Shown piece after piece: positions 1 to 11,639 of a stretch of DNA of 64,000 nt (the stretch's first letter is position 1; each line of letters opens with the position of its first letter). The position numbers and the translations under genes are program-made. The notes beneath the pieces were generated by a model that saw only the letters and a list, made by a program, of their open reading frames with translations, was not told the origin of the DNA and searched no databases. Origin of the DNA: Primula veris (taxonomy: Eukaryota > Streptophyta > Magnoliopsida > Ericales > Primulaceae); assembly GCA_963682055.1 (NCBI GenBank), contig OY821741.1, positions 4,037,501 to 4,101,500 on the forward strand, in the 5' to 3' direction.

Positions 1-2828
1 ATGTAAACTCTATTAACTATATGACAGGCAGTATTAATAGCTTCAGCCCAAAATCTGTTGGCAAGTTTCTTAGAATTAAGCATGACTCTAGCCATTTCCT
101 GAATGGTTCTATTCTTTCTTTCAACTATGCCATTTTGCTGTGGAGTCTTAGGTGCAGAGAACTCATGACTAATACCTAAGGAGTTGCAAAATTCTCTAAA
201 CTTATTGTTTTCAAATTCTGTTCCATGATCACTTCTGACCCTAGCAATATTACCACTGGTTGAACCTTTTTCAAGTTGGAGTTTTAAACACAGAGTTTTA
301 AAGAAATCAAAAGTTTTAGACTTATCTTTTAAGAAAACTACCCAAGAGTATCTAGAGAAATCATCTACAACTACCAATATGTACTTCTTGCCACCTATAC
401 TAGCAGTTTGCATAGGACCCATTAAGTCAATATGAAGAAGTTCTAGGACTCTCTTAGTGTAGATTTGACATGTACTTTTGTGAATACTCTTTGTTTGTTT
501 GCCAACTTCACAGTCACCACAGACACTTTGAGTTTTAGCACTAAGTTTAGGAATACCTCTTATTAATTCTTCTTTAACAAGCTTATCCAAGGTTTTGTAA
601 TTCACATGACCAAGCCTTTTATGCCAGATATCAACATTATTAGTAATAGCTTGATTACACCTATTCTGAGGCAATTCTTTTTCAGCTTTTTCAAAAACAT
701 AGCAGCTGTTTGCTGATCTAACTCCAGTCATGACCAAATCATTGTTAAGATTAGTAATTAGACACCTATCTTTGTTAAACTTAACAATCATCTTGTTGTC
801 ACACAATTGACTAATACTAATAAGATTTGCTTTTAGACCATCTACAAGAAAAACATCATCAATATCAAGCATTCCAGGTTTGTTTAAGGTACCTTTACCA
901 ACAATTTTACATGTATCTCCACCTCCAAACACAACAGTGTTTCCTGTGAGACTAATGACATTTTTTAAGAATCTTGCAGTACATGTCATGTGCTTAGAAC
1001 AACCACTATCAAAATACCAATCATTAGAAGTAACAACATTTAAAGAAGTAATAACTGCTTTGTTATTAGCAATTAAGGTAGATTTTTCCTTAACTTTCCA
1101 GACCCAGTTCAATTTTTTATTGACAGAAGCCAACCAGTTTTTCTGAGAAATATATTTTCTGTTCCTCTTTAAATAACACTGGATTTCTAAATGACCAGAT
1201 CTTTTACAGAAGTTACACAGTTTAGTTCTAAAAGTAGATTTAACCTCAAAGCTATTCAGTTTTTTCTTGGTTGCAACTGTGGTTGCATCTCTGGTTGTAA
1301 CAGTACTTCCAACCTTATTGTTAATAACATGAGTTTCAGATTTAACAAGAGCTTTAACAAATGTGGTTTTTCTAGTGTTTTCATAGCCATAATAACCTAA
1401 GTCACTGTTATCTTTAGAGGCTCTAGAATAGGACAGCATGTTATCTAATTTTTCTGAAGCAGAAACATTCAGCAGTTTTATTTTCTTTTTAGTTTCAGTA
1501 AGTTCAACTAGCTGTTTGTTAAGTTGCTCAGTGAGACTTTTAACTTCATCTTTTAGATTAATATTAAGTTTGTTCAAGATCAATGATGGCTTACTCAGGC
1601 ATTGATACTTTTCATAAAGGACAAGATATTGCTGAGTAATGTTTTCATCAGAAAGTTCTTCCTCATCACTGCTATAGGTTTTAAGAGCAGTTGTAACCAT
1701 GGTTGAAACAGACTCACAGTCACTTTCATAAGTAAGTTCTTTTTCAGTGATTATTCCCATAAAATTAACAAAGTTAGAATCATCCTCTTCATTACTATTG
1801 CTCTCAGAATCATTATCACTATGAGTGGTTATATAAGCATTTTTGTTCCTTTTTAAAGTATTTGCACACTCAGGCTGAATGTGACCAAAACCTCTACATT
1901 CTCTGCATTGGATTTCTCTAGGCTTGTAATCTTTGTTATCCTTCTCTTTAGAATTCCACTTCCCTGTAGAATTATTGTTAAACCTAGATTCTGACTTAAA
2001 TTGATTATCCCTTTTCTGAAATTTTTTGGATGTTCCAGTATCATCCTGTTTTTTCTTATAAAACTTTTTGTAAACCTTTTTAGCAAAGAAGGCTAGCTAT
2101 TCTTCATCACTCACTTTTTCACAGACCTTAGATTCAGATTTTTTAGCTTGAAAGGCTATTCCTTTTTCTGGTCTCTTTTGTTTGAAGAATTTTAGTTCAT
2201 GAGTACTTAGATTTCCTATAAGTTCTTCAAGTTTAAGATTATCTAAGTCTGTTGATTCTTCAATAGCTGTAACCTTAATCTCAAACCTTTCTGGAAGTGA
2301 CCTTAGAGTTTTCTTAACAAGTTTGGCATCACTGTATTTTTCATCTAAGGTTCCAGCTTGATGGGCAATATGACAAATTCTACCATTAAACTGTTCAATG
2401 GTTTCATCTTCCTCCATTCTTAAGTTTTCAAATTGAGTGGTTAGCTGTTGGAGTTTAAAAGCTTTAACTTTAACAGTTCCTTCAAAGGTTACTTGTAAAA
2501 TGTCCCATGCCTCTTTGGCAGTTTCACAATGAGAGATATACCTGAACACACTGAGAGTTACACCAGCAAAGATCAAGTTTATTGCTGTGGAGTTTGCACT
2601 TGATTTTCTGTCCTCATCAGCAGACCATCTGTCCTCAGGTACATAAACCAGTTCACCTTCACCATCAATTGCAGTTGGAAGCTCCCAACCATACAGCACT
2701 GTTTTCCATGCTTGTTCATTTTGTTGTTTGATGAAAGATCTTATTCTTATTTTCCACACTCCATAGTTAACCCCTCCTTCAAGCAATGGTGGTTTGTTGA
2801 ACGCGTTTCCTTCCCTCATTAAGTCCAT
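1..2828 (-). pseudogene. gag-pol of SIRE-like Copia (partial, one in-frame stop)
   Basis: The frame starts at ATG 2828; an upstream in-frame TTG at 2837 is not a likely start. The N-terminal part (2828-2100) is a UBN2/retrotran-gag domain. A TAG at 2097-2099 interrupts the frame after SDEE. Beyond it I read the same frame as open to the window edge, hand-translated: zinc knuckle CRECRGFGHIQPEC (near 1890), acidic linker, second knuckle CNFCKRSGHLEIQC (near 1200), protease motif FDSGCSKHMT (near 1000), pre-integrase HKRLGHVNYKTL (near 600), integrase with HIDLMGP and RSDHGTEF, and the downstream QQNGIVERKNRT (near 120). Apart from the single stop the coding capacity looks preserved, which suggests a fairly young copy. 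Confidence 0.85.
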
Positions 2829-2878
2829 TTTTACCAAAACACAGGATCCACACTAAGTAAGATCTTATTCTTTTTTAC

Positions 2879-4061
2879 CAAGTGATGTTGCAACCACAGT
2901 TGGAACCTATGTAAAAATAATGGACAGAACTGAATAAAGTTAAATGTACTTGAAATAAATCACACACACATTTAACAACGGAGTTCACCTAACTAGGCTA
3001 CGTCTCCGAGGCACTTGCCCAGATTATGATATTATAAAAAGCTTACAATATAGGATTCAAGTCTTAATGAAAAACTCTCAGACTCCCTCTAGGTTTTTCT
3101 GCCTATCTCTATATTGCTCCTACCTTATAACTATCAATTATAAATCAATGACATCCCACCATTGTTTTCTTTTAAAAGCTCTTTGTGTATTCTCTCTAGA
3201 ATGAGTTCTTTATAATTTAGAACACACATTTTTTTACAAGCTAAGTTATCAACTATATAAGCAAGTAAAGACAATCTTCTATATTCAATGTCTTTTGTGA
3301 TTGCTTTTGACTTTATTGATTGGCTTCAATCTTTCCAAACATTACGCGATTCTTCAGCGTGGATTGACTCCAATCATCATTGGTTAATACCTATTTAATA
3401 ACTAGCTTGAAAATAGGAGTTAGTCTTTTCCTATAACAAGGAAACATAAAGGCTAATATCTTTTAGAGATAATATCTTTAAATATACATATGAAACATTA
3501 ACTCCATATCCGCTGTTCAATCTTAAACATATCATACTGAATTGATAAGGAATAAAGATTGAAACAAGTGATAAAGATTTGCATAAGAATAGAGATATAG
3601 ATTTATCTATGTAAAGGAAACATAACTTTATAAACTAATCTCTTTATATCTTTTAGGAAATCTTTCCATACCACTTTGATATTTCTCAATATAGACGAAC
3701 TAAACCTTTAAGAGTATATGAGAATATATCATGCATACTTTAAAATAAATAATTACCATTAAAGAATAGTTATGAGGATTTACAGAACAAGACAGAATTC
3801 TACAAAACAGCAGGTTGGAACTGTGGTTGCAACTGAGGTTGCAACATTACTTGAAACCACCAACGCTGTCTTAGCAGGTTGTAACTGAGGTTGCAACATT
3901 GCTTGAAACCTATCAACACTTGTCTTAATAGGTTGTAACTGAGGTTGCAACATTGCTTGAAACCTAACAACACTGTCTTAGTTCATAATAAACAGATAGG
4001 ATTATTTAGTGAAAACCAATTGACAACAAATAGAATTTAGACCAGAAATCTGGTCCTAACA
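2879..4061 (-). repeat. 5' LTR of SIRE-like element, 3' terminus missing
   Basis: It aligns with the solo LTRs at 4507-5601 and 9565-10835 from its TGTTAGGACC start (4061) to CACTTGG (near 2880). There it loses homology: the last ~65 bp expected from the other copies (ending GGAATTTCA) and a recognisable TGGTATCAGAGC primer site are absent before the gag ATG. It contains about three copies of a ~57-bp repeat (3800-3980) carrying the palindrome GTTGCAAC. Confidence 0.85.
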
Positions 4062-4506
4062 GATGCATCTGTTAATTTAAGGCACAATAACTGTTAATTG
4101 AATTGCTTCAAGATGTTCAGTACTATAAAATACAATTCATTGCAGTTTTTGTAGGGATCCTTTCCCATTGTTGTTTTGTTCAAGGTTGAAAGGGTATTTA
4201 GACTTTTTCTAGATCACAAAACATGGAAACCGGCTCATTGTTTTATTATTGCTGAAATAAGAGATCTAAAACATGGGACAAATCAATGCCTCCATGTTGG
4301 CCTTAAGAATGCCATTCCGTTCACAAAAGTTGGAAACATTACTGAATAACTTGAGATACAAACAGAGCCTATAGCTGTGCATTCACGCTACTAAGTCTTG
4401 TTTCCCAAACCCATTTTCAAGTGGCACAATCGAAACTTGTAGGAACAAAAAAAACCTGAATTTTACAACTCAGTCTTTTCATTTGTCTTGGCTGCACCAT
4501 TACTTC
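4062..4506. other. Spacer between two SIRE-family LTRs
   Basis: This is unique AT-rich sequence with no ORF or repeat that I recognise. It is probably the original 3' flank of the SDR gene before the solo LTR at 4507 and the element at 1-4061 inserted. Confidence 0.5.
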
Positions 4507-5601
4507 TGAAATTCCTATCCGTTGTTCTAGTTGTTGTTATGCAGTTAGATTCCAAGTGTAGTTGCAACCACAGTTGAAACCTAAATATTATGATGGACAG
4601 AACAGTAAAGTCAAATGTACTTGAATTAAATCAGACGCACATTTAACAACGGAGTTCACCCAACTGGGCTACGTCTCCGGGGCACTCACCCAGATTATGA
4701 TATTATAAAAGCTTACAATATAGGATTTAAGTCTTAATGAAAAACTCTCAGACTGCTTTTAGGTTTTTCTGCCTATCTCTATATTGCTCCTACCTTATAA
4801 ATATCAATCAAAATATCAATGGCATCACACCATTGTTTTCCATTTAAAAGCTCACGGTGTATTCTCTCAAAAATAAATTCTTTATAATTTAGAACATACT
4901 TTTTACAAGCAAAGTTATCAACTATTTATAGGAGTAAAAACAATCTTCTTTCTTCAAGATCTTGATGATTGCTTTTGACTCTTTTGATTGACTTCAATCT
5001 TTACATATTGCATGAGATACTTCAGTGTAGGATTGACCTCAATCTTCATAAGTTAATACCTGTTAATAACTAGCTTGGAAATAGAAGTTAGTCTTTTCCT
5101 AAGATAAGGAACATATAAGATAGTATCTTTTAGAGATAAAATCTTTCTGAATATATTTTAAAACATTAACTCCATATATTATTCGATCTAAAATAGATCA
5201 TATTGATTTTGATAATAAACATAGATTGAATTAAGTTATAAATACTTGCATGAAAATAGAGATCTAGATTGCCTAATTAAAGGAAACATATCTTTATAAA
5301 CTAATCTCCTTGTATCCAACATTTTTACTTATCACTTTAATATTCTCAATATACACAAACTAAATCTTTAATAACATATGAGAATATATACTGCATACTT
5401 TAAAACAAATAAAAATCATTAAAAAATAGTAATGCAGAAATACAGAACTGGACAGAATCCTGCAGAACAGCAGGTTGGAACTGTGGTTGCAACCTCACTT
5501 GTAAACATAAACCTGTATCAATTCTTAACAATCAAATAAGATTATTTAGTACAAACCAATAGACAACAAATAGTTTATGGGTCAGAAATCTGGTCCTAAC
5601 A
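4507..5601 (-). mobile_element. Solo LTR, SIRE-like family, with TSD ACTTC
   Basis: On the minus strand it begins TGTTAGGACC (5601) and ends GGAATTTCA (4507), matching the solo LTR at 9565-10835. The 5-bp flanks are identical: ACTTC at 4502-4506 and at 5602-5606. A complete LTR with a matching TSD and no internal domain is the product of LTR-LTR recombination. It lies in the same orientation as the SDR gene and starts 33 bp beyond that gene's stop codon, so it probably supplies or disrupts the 3' UTR. Confidence 0.92.
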
Positions 5602-5634
5602 ACTTCTTAAAGCTAGAAGAACTAGAGGACAATG

Positions 5635-8211
5635 TTAAATTGAACATTTCACGACCTTTCTCATAATGATATCTTTGACGAAGAGAGGGAGATGGTGCAT
5701 GATTTTCATAATAGTTGAGAACCGACCATAAGAGAACCACACAGGCGGATTTTTCTTCAGCAGTTTCTCAACCGTCTTTTCCGCAAATTCCTCTGAAGGG
5801 GTTGCTTTTGAGGCATGAGGGGGGATGGCACTTTCTCGTATCACCGCAGCATAACTTTTATATAATTTCCACTTAGGCATATGGTCATACTCCGCTATCG
5901 CTGAATCTATTATGTTCGACTTAATTAGTCCAGGGGCAACAGTAGTGACATCTATCCCGAAAGGCTTGAGCTCCAATCTGTAAATCATAGTTGGATAAAA
6001 GAAAATCAGGAGAGATTATGTTGGTCCTATACTCCTAATCATCCAAAAGTTAAAAGAGTTAAGATCTATCTGGTATATATTTATTTCTAGTGTAATTGTT
6101 CCATTCCTACTATATATGAAAAGCATAATTAAGCACCCAGAAAACAAGAAAAGGGGGCACGGGTGGGCAACTTGACAAAGGGTCTGTATCATCCTTCGTG
6201 AGAAAGCAAATTAATGAGTCAACCTTATTTAACTTAAAAGTGAAACAGAAGCAAATGAAGCAAGATATGGCGAGTCAAAACTTCCTAGTGGCAGAAGTAC
6301 GTAGAATCAGGGCCGATCCAGGATTTCTTCTCCGAGTTAAAATACACTTCAACTCGCATAACATCTCTATAAAGTTTATATATTATTTCAAAAGTGTGAA
6401 TTCTCCTATATTTTAAGATGAAATGAATTTCTCTTACAAACCTCAGACAATCAGATAGTGCGTGAATAGCAGCTTTGGATGCAGCATAAACACCTGACCA
6501 CGGTAAAGGGGACAAAACACTGACACTTCCGAGATTTACGATTTTTCCCTTCTTCCTAGAGGCCATGTGAGGGACCACTGCTTGTATCAACCTCAACGAA
6601 CCTTCCCATCCCAGAAGATAATTAGAAAAGAAAACCAATTAACGATTTTGGTCGAACGCAATCGATTGAAAATCTCAAACAGAGATTACAGATGGTACTA
6701 TATATTGGTAAATGCTAACTAAGATGTAGTTACGAAGTTCTGGCAAATAGGATCCATATAAGTTTAGCCTGGTCAAGTCCCATCTTTGTTACATTTTTCA
6801 CCTAAGACACTCTATTTAAAAGTTGGAAAAAAGGGTTGTGTTTGTCTCACATGATTATCCGATTCCGTATATTTGTTTTTCTTTTCATAAAAAAGTCCTT
6901 AAGCATAACACTTAAAATGGGTCAATCAAAATCATGCAAATCAAACTCCTATTAATCATTCTTTAGACTTATTAATCCCCAAATGTAAAATTTCTCCGAA
7001 TGATTACACAATTCTGGTAAAAAGAAAAGTCTCTCACATTAATTTAACTTCTTTTTGTGTCTATATCTCTTCAAATGACGTTTGTTTGTTAATCTGTATT
7101 TTAAATATTACGTGGAAACTTGATCTTCTACAAAAATAAAAATAAAAATCCAAAACGAATAGATTCTGGTTAACTTTTTCTTGATCTAAATGTTTCGATT
7201 GTATATGGATCCTCATCTAGTGGTCATCTATGAGTAGATTTATGTGACAAAATTATATTGAGCAGAAATTGTGTTGGTGAAAGTCTATAATTCATACATA
7301 TAGACCTGTGATCATTTCAAAAGTTTACATGTGATCTAATCGCAAAAGCTAGATACCTAATGCTTTCAATTTCCAGAATTTAAAGGTCATAAAGATTATT
7401 CTAAAGATTTTTTTTTAAAAAAGATTATTCTAAAGCTAGCAATAGTTGATGAGGGAGGTTAATAGTATCTATTACATACTTAGTGACTTAATTATCAAAA
7501 ACATCAATTTATGAGTCTTGTTTAAAATTGTTGCATATCAATATAGCAACACTAAGGATCAAATTTAAAAGAAATAGTAAAAATCTAAAAATAAACAATA
7601 TTATTAATCATCTGTACCTCACGTTAAAAAATGTTGATATAAGGAGTGACTTTTTGACATAGGCTCTCGCAGATACTCAATGTAGACCATCATATCATGT
7701 TTATGAGAGTAAATCAATGATTCATATTAAGTCTGTACGAGAGTGTGTGTTAAAAAGTCTCTCATTATATCATCACTAACGTTAAAATAGATTTTAAAGA
7801 GCGATGTTTATTTCACTTTTAACCTAAAATTAATACTCCTTAATAGTCAACTCACTCACCAAAAACATTGGTGTCAAAAACATTCTGCATTGAAGATAGA
7901 GGGACCTCAGCCAGTGGGCCAACACAATGGACTCCAGCATTGTTCACCAATATGTCTATCTTCCCAAACTTCTCCATGAGGTTGGATACAAGACATCGGA
8001 CACTCTGGTCGGACGTTATGTCGAGCTCATGGAGAAAGAATCTACCGCCAACATCGTCTGCCAGGTCATCCATCGAGTGCAAGGAGCGAGCGGTAGCTAC
8101 TACCATGCAGTGTCCTGTGGCAGCAAATGCGCGTGCTAATGAATGACCTATTCCACCGGTGGTGCAACCGGTGATTAGAACCACCTGCTTTACATTGTCG
8201 TTCAGTCCCAT
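5635..8211 (-). CDS. Short-chain dehydrogenase/reductase, AYR1-like (3 exons)
   Basis: Exons on the minus strand: 8211-7860, 6601-6442 and 5977-5635. Introns are GT-AG and phases fit, giving 284 aa. The start ATG at 8211 precedes [15 protein letters not shown]; an in-frame start 51 bp upstream exists but is less like relatives. The Rossmann signature TGCTTGGIG lies at residues ~15-23, VNNAG near residue 90, the catalytic Ser in LGSVSVLSP, and the active-site YAASK pair in exon 2; exon 3 has APGLIKSNI. The family is the classical SDRs, and the closest plant relatives are annotated NADPH-dependent 1-acyldihydroxyacetone phosphate reductases, which reduce acyl-DHAP to lysophosphatidic acid for lipid synthesis; substrate is inferred by family only. 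The C-terminus has a hydrophobic stretch. All catalytic residues are present, so it looks functional. The solo LTR just past the stop may alter its polyadenylation. Confidence 0.9.
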
Positions 8212-8291
8212 CTGAGATTTAGTTCGAAAGAGAGAGGGATATAAGAGGAGTTTGATGGTCAAAATTATGAAATTTTAATTGTTCTTAGCCA

Positions 8292-8300
8292 AATATATAG
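8292..8300 (-). promoter_or_regulatory. Candidate TATA box of the SDR gene
   Basis: On the minus strand the sequence CTATATATTT lies about 85 bp upstream of the ATG at 8211, followed by a pyrimidine-rich leader (CTCTCTCTTTCG). Spacing fits a plant core promoter with a short 5' UTR. No other control element was recognised. Confidence 0.45.
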
Positions 8301-8985
8301 GCCATGTTTTGCATTGTTTAATTTTTGAAATAGTCGTGTGTAGCATGAACTTAGTTTTCTATCTTAGACTATGATTGTTAATATCCCATACCTTTGACCA
8401 ACCCTTTTTTCTTAAACTTTAAGCATTCCGAAACAAAAAAACATTCCAAGTAATTTTCTATGTGACACATGAATGATTGTATAACCCTTTTTAATCTATT
8501 CTTATGTAACTTAATTAATAATTCAACCAAATACTACATTATCATAACTATTGATATATACTCATATCGATAAGAACAGATAAATTTCATTTCAAATATA
8601 TTGGTAATTATACTCATTAGACTGCGTCTAAATTTCAAATTTCCATTAGACTGTCATGATATCACATAGCATCAATGGAACAAACACGTTACACGATACT
8701 AAATTTTATGTTATTTTTAAAGTTTAAAATTAAAACTACTAACAGGAAAAATCAAACTGAAAGGCTAACAAAATAGTAAAGGCATGGCATCTAATATCAA
8801 CAACGAGCATCATGGCAATCGGAATAGAAAAAAATGGAGCATCAAGAAGCAACAAACTAAATAAATGGAGACTAACATAAAGTAACTTGGAGCACCAAAG
8901 GCTATAAACGAAAATATCCAAAGATAAACTTAATTTTAAAAAAGTGAAAAAAACACCAAAAACCTAATTAGTGTATAATATTGAA
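8301..8985. other. Intergenic, AT-rich
   Basis: Nothing supportable is coded here. It is the upstream flank of the SDR gene; the short ORFs are unlike any family I know. Confidence 0.5.
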
Positions 8986-8989
8986 AAAT

Positions 8990-9412
8990 AAGTGTATGAA
9001 CTACGTGAATTAAAGTTATGAAGTTGAAAATTATGTATATGAATTATGTAAGTAAAGATATGAATTATTTAAATTGGGATATGAATTTTGATGAAAATAA
9101 GGGTGAACTTTACAAAGCAGGATATGAACTTTTGAAATAACGGTATGAAAAATACAAATTAGGATATAAACTTTTGGAATAAAGGTATGAAATATACAAA
9201 TTAGGGTATGAACTTTTGAAATAAGTGTATGAACTTTTGGAATAAGGGTATGAAAAATACAAATTAGGGTATGAACTTTTGAAATAACGGTATGAACTTT
9301 TAGAATAAGTGTATGAAATATACAAATTAGGATATGAACTTTTGAAATAAGGGTATTAACTTTTAGAATAAGGGTATGAAATATACAAATTAGGGTATAA
9401 AATTTTGGGTAT
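8990..9412. repeat. Degenerate minisatellite (GGGTATGAA / ACTTTTGRAATAA motifs)
   Basis: Two short motifs alternate: TATGAACTTTTGAAATAA and GGTATGAAATATACAAATTAG. They form compound units of roughly 45-50 bp, best ordered between 9110 and 9400 and more diverged at the left. The repeats make an artefactual Tyr/Ser-rich ORF on the minus strand. Confidence 0.8.
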
Positions 9413-9564
9413 GTTTTTGTTAATTAGAAATTTTTAGGTATGTTTTTGTTAATTTAGTTTTAAAAGTAGTATGTTTTGTTAATTTATCCTATAATTAACT
9501 TATTGCATGTGGTCCCTGCATGCATGCAGATATAGACTCTACATGCATACATACATATTCATAT

Positions 9565-10835
9565 TGTTAGGACCAGATTTCTGGTCTAAATTCTATTTGT
9601 TGTCTATTTATTTTTACTAAATAATCTTATATGTTTATTATGAACTAAGACAGTGTTGACAGGTTTCAAGCAATGTTGCAACCTCAGTTACAACCTACTG
9701 AGATAAGTGTTGACAGGTTTCAAACAATGTTGCAACCTCAGTTACAACCTACTGAGATAAGTGTAGACAAGTTCTAAGTAATGTTGCAACCTCAGTTCCA
9801 ACCTGCTTAGACAGCATTGGTGGTTTCAAGTAATGTTGCAACCACAGTTGCAACCTGCTGTTCTGTAGAATTCTGTCTTGTTCTATTAATCTGCATAACT
9901 ATTATTTAATGGTAATTATTTGTTTTAAAGTATGCAGGATATATTCTCATATGCTCTTAAAGGTTAAGTTTATGATTATTGAGAATATTAAATGTAATAA
10001 GGAAGATGTTTCCTAAATAGATATAAGGAGATTAGTTTATAAAGACGTGTTTCCTTACATAGGAAAATTCTATATCTCTATTATTATGCAAATCCTTATT
10101 ACGTGTTTCAATCTTTGTTCCTTATCAAATTCAGTATGATTTGTTTTAAGATTAATAGGAATATGGAGTTAATATTTCATATGTAGTTTCAAAGATATTA
10201 TCTCTAAAAGATATTGTCTTGTATGTTTCCTTTTGAAGGAAAAAGACTAACTCCTATTTCCAAGCTAATTATCAACAGGTTCTATCTTTAGAAGATTGGA
10301 GTCAATCTCACGTTGGACAGTCTCATGATATATGGAGAGATTCAAGCCAATCAAAAAGAGTCAAAAGCAATCATCAAGATCTTCAAGCAAGAAGATTGTT
10401 TTTACTTGAATATATAGCTGATAACTTAGTTTGTAAAAAGTGTGTGTTCTAAATTATAAAGAACTCATTCTTGAGAAAATACACAGTGAGCTTTAAAAAG
10501 AAAAACAATGGTGAGATGCCATTGATTTTTTAAGTGATAGTTATAGAGTATGAGCAATATAGAGATAGGCAGAAAAACCTAGAGCGAGTCTAAGTGTTTT
10601 TAATTAAGACTTGAATCCTATATTGTAAGCTTTTTATAATATCTTAATCTGGGTAAGTGCCCCGGAGACGTAGCCTAGTTAGGTGAACTCCATTGTTAAA
10701 TGTGCGTGTGATTTATTATAAGTACATTTAACTTTTCACAGTTCTGTCCATTATACACTTGGTTCCAACTGTGGTTGCAACCTCACTTGGAACCTAACTG
10801 CAAAACTGCAACTAGAACAGCGGATAGGAATTTCA
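9565..10835 (+). mobile_element. Solo LTR, SIRE-like family, with TSD CATAT
   Basis: It starts TGTTAGGACC and ends GGAATTTCA (1271 bp), flanked by identical CATAT at 9560-9564 and 10836-10840. It is in opposite orientation to the two related LTRs at 2879-4061 and 4507-5601. Near its 5' end are four copies of a 54-bp repeat (starts near 9658, 9712, 9766, 9810), each with a GTTGCAAC palindrome. It gives the best full-length definition of this LTR family in the window. Confidence 0.93.
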
Positions 10836-10840
10836 CATAT

Positions 10841-11321
10841 ACATACATTATAATTTATATATATGTACACTGGAAATACAAGCTCATTAATTTCTAGAAA
10901 CCGAAACCAGCCCATTTCTCAAAATCCAGTTTTGAACAAAACCCATGTTTTAGAAAAAGCAAAAGCCATCTATACATACATATGCATATATATCTATATA
11001 ATAAAGTGTTTTAAAAAGAAAAATCTTTACGAAGGCGTTTTTGCAACAGCTACACTAAAAGCGTGAAAAGTGTAAAGCTTTTCACGGCCTAAAATACGGA
11101 AAAGCGAGCTTTTTAAGATTTTTTCAAGCTTTGATCAATTTAGCTTTTATAGCGCGAAGCACTTTTTTTTAAAAAAAAAAAACATAGCTAAATATATTGA
11201 GGGGGAATTATTGGAAAAGAACCGATCTTTATCATCAAAACAAGCTCATTTCCAGCAACTGAAACCAACCCGATTCTAGAAATCCGATTTCGGGAATTGG
11301 GTCGGCGAAAGGTTTGTGAAA
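10841..11321. other. Intergenic with a small degenerate direct repeat
   Basis: Segments near 10870-10945 and 11235-11300 resemble each other (AAGCTCATT..., GAAACCRRCCCRATTTCT). A short hairpin GTGAAAAG...CTTTTCAC lies near 11065-11090. No gene is seen before the transporter fragment at 11322. Confidence 0.4.
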
Positions 11322-11628
11322 ATGGAGAGAATAGGTAGCACGGTGGTCCGGCATATGGAGAGAGAGTGGGAGAGCGATGTTTTCCACGTCTACTCATGAC
11401 GTGAACGACGATGATGCACTCACGTGGGCCGCTCTTGAGAGGCTCTTGGCTTACCAGAGGGTGCGGGAGGGAATTCTGGCTTCCGGAGAGGACGGTGTAG
11501 CGAGGGAAGTTGACGTGAAGCGTCTCGATTTTGTTGAGAAAAAGAAGTTATTGGAGAGGCTTGTTAAGACTGCCGAAGAGGATAATGAGAGGTTCTTGTT
11601 GAAGCTCAAGCAGAGAATTGATAGGTAA
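11322..11628 (+). pseudogene. PDR-type ABCG transporter first-exon fragment, frameshifted
   Basis: The frame from 11377 encodes DDDALTWAALERLLAYQRVREGIL, followed by the features VDVKRLDF, KKKLLERLVKTAEEDN and LLKLKQRIDR. This is the conserved N-terminal region that precedes the first nucleotide-binding domain in full-size plant PDR/ABCG half-repeat transporters (about 1,400 aa). An in-frame-looking start MERIGSTVVRH at 11322 is one base out of frame with the rest and hits a stop at 11397, so there is a frameshift between the two. The fragment ends at IDR immediately before GGTAATT, the usual first splice donor. No second exon or ABC cassette follows. It is a truncated, non-functional copy. 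Confidence 0.82.
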
Positions 11629-11639
11629 TTACATATTCG

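Larger units (their letters stand above)
1..4061 (-). mobile_element. SIRE-like Ty1/copia retrotransposon, 5' part (runs off left edge)
   Basis: Read on the minus strand the order is 5' LTR (4061 to about 2879), gag, two zinc knuckles, protease, GAG pre-integrase and integrase, leaving the window inside the integrase. The long gag with an acidic linker, two CCHC knuckles and LTRs over 1 kb fit the SIRE/Maximus lineage (family knowledge). The LTR end TGTTAGGACC at 4061 matches the ends of two solo LTRs of the same family at 5601 and 9565. The reverse transcriptase, RNase H and 3' LTR lie outside the window, so the far target duplication cannot be checked; the near flank is GATGC (4062-4066). 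Confidence 0.9.

Noticed and set aside
9110..9325. 71-aa repetitive Ser/Tyr ORF
   Set aside because: It is a reading of the minisatellite with no independent coding support.
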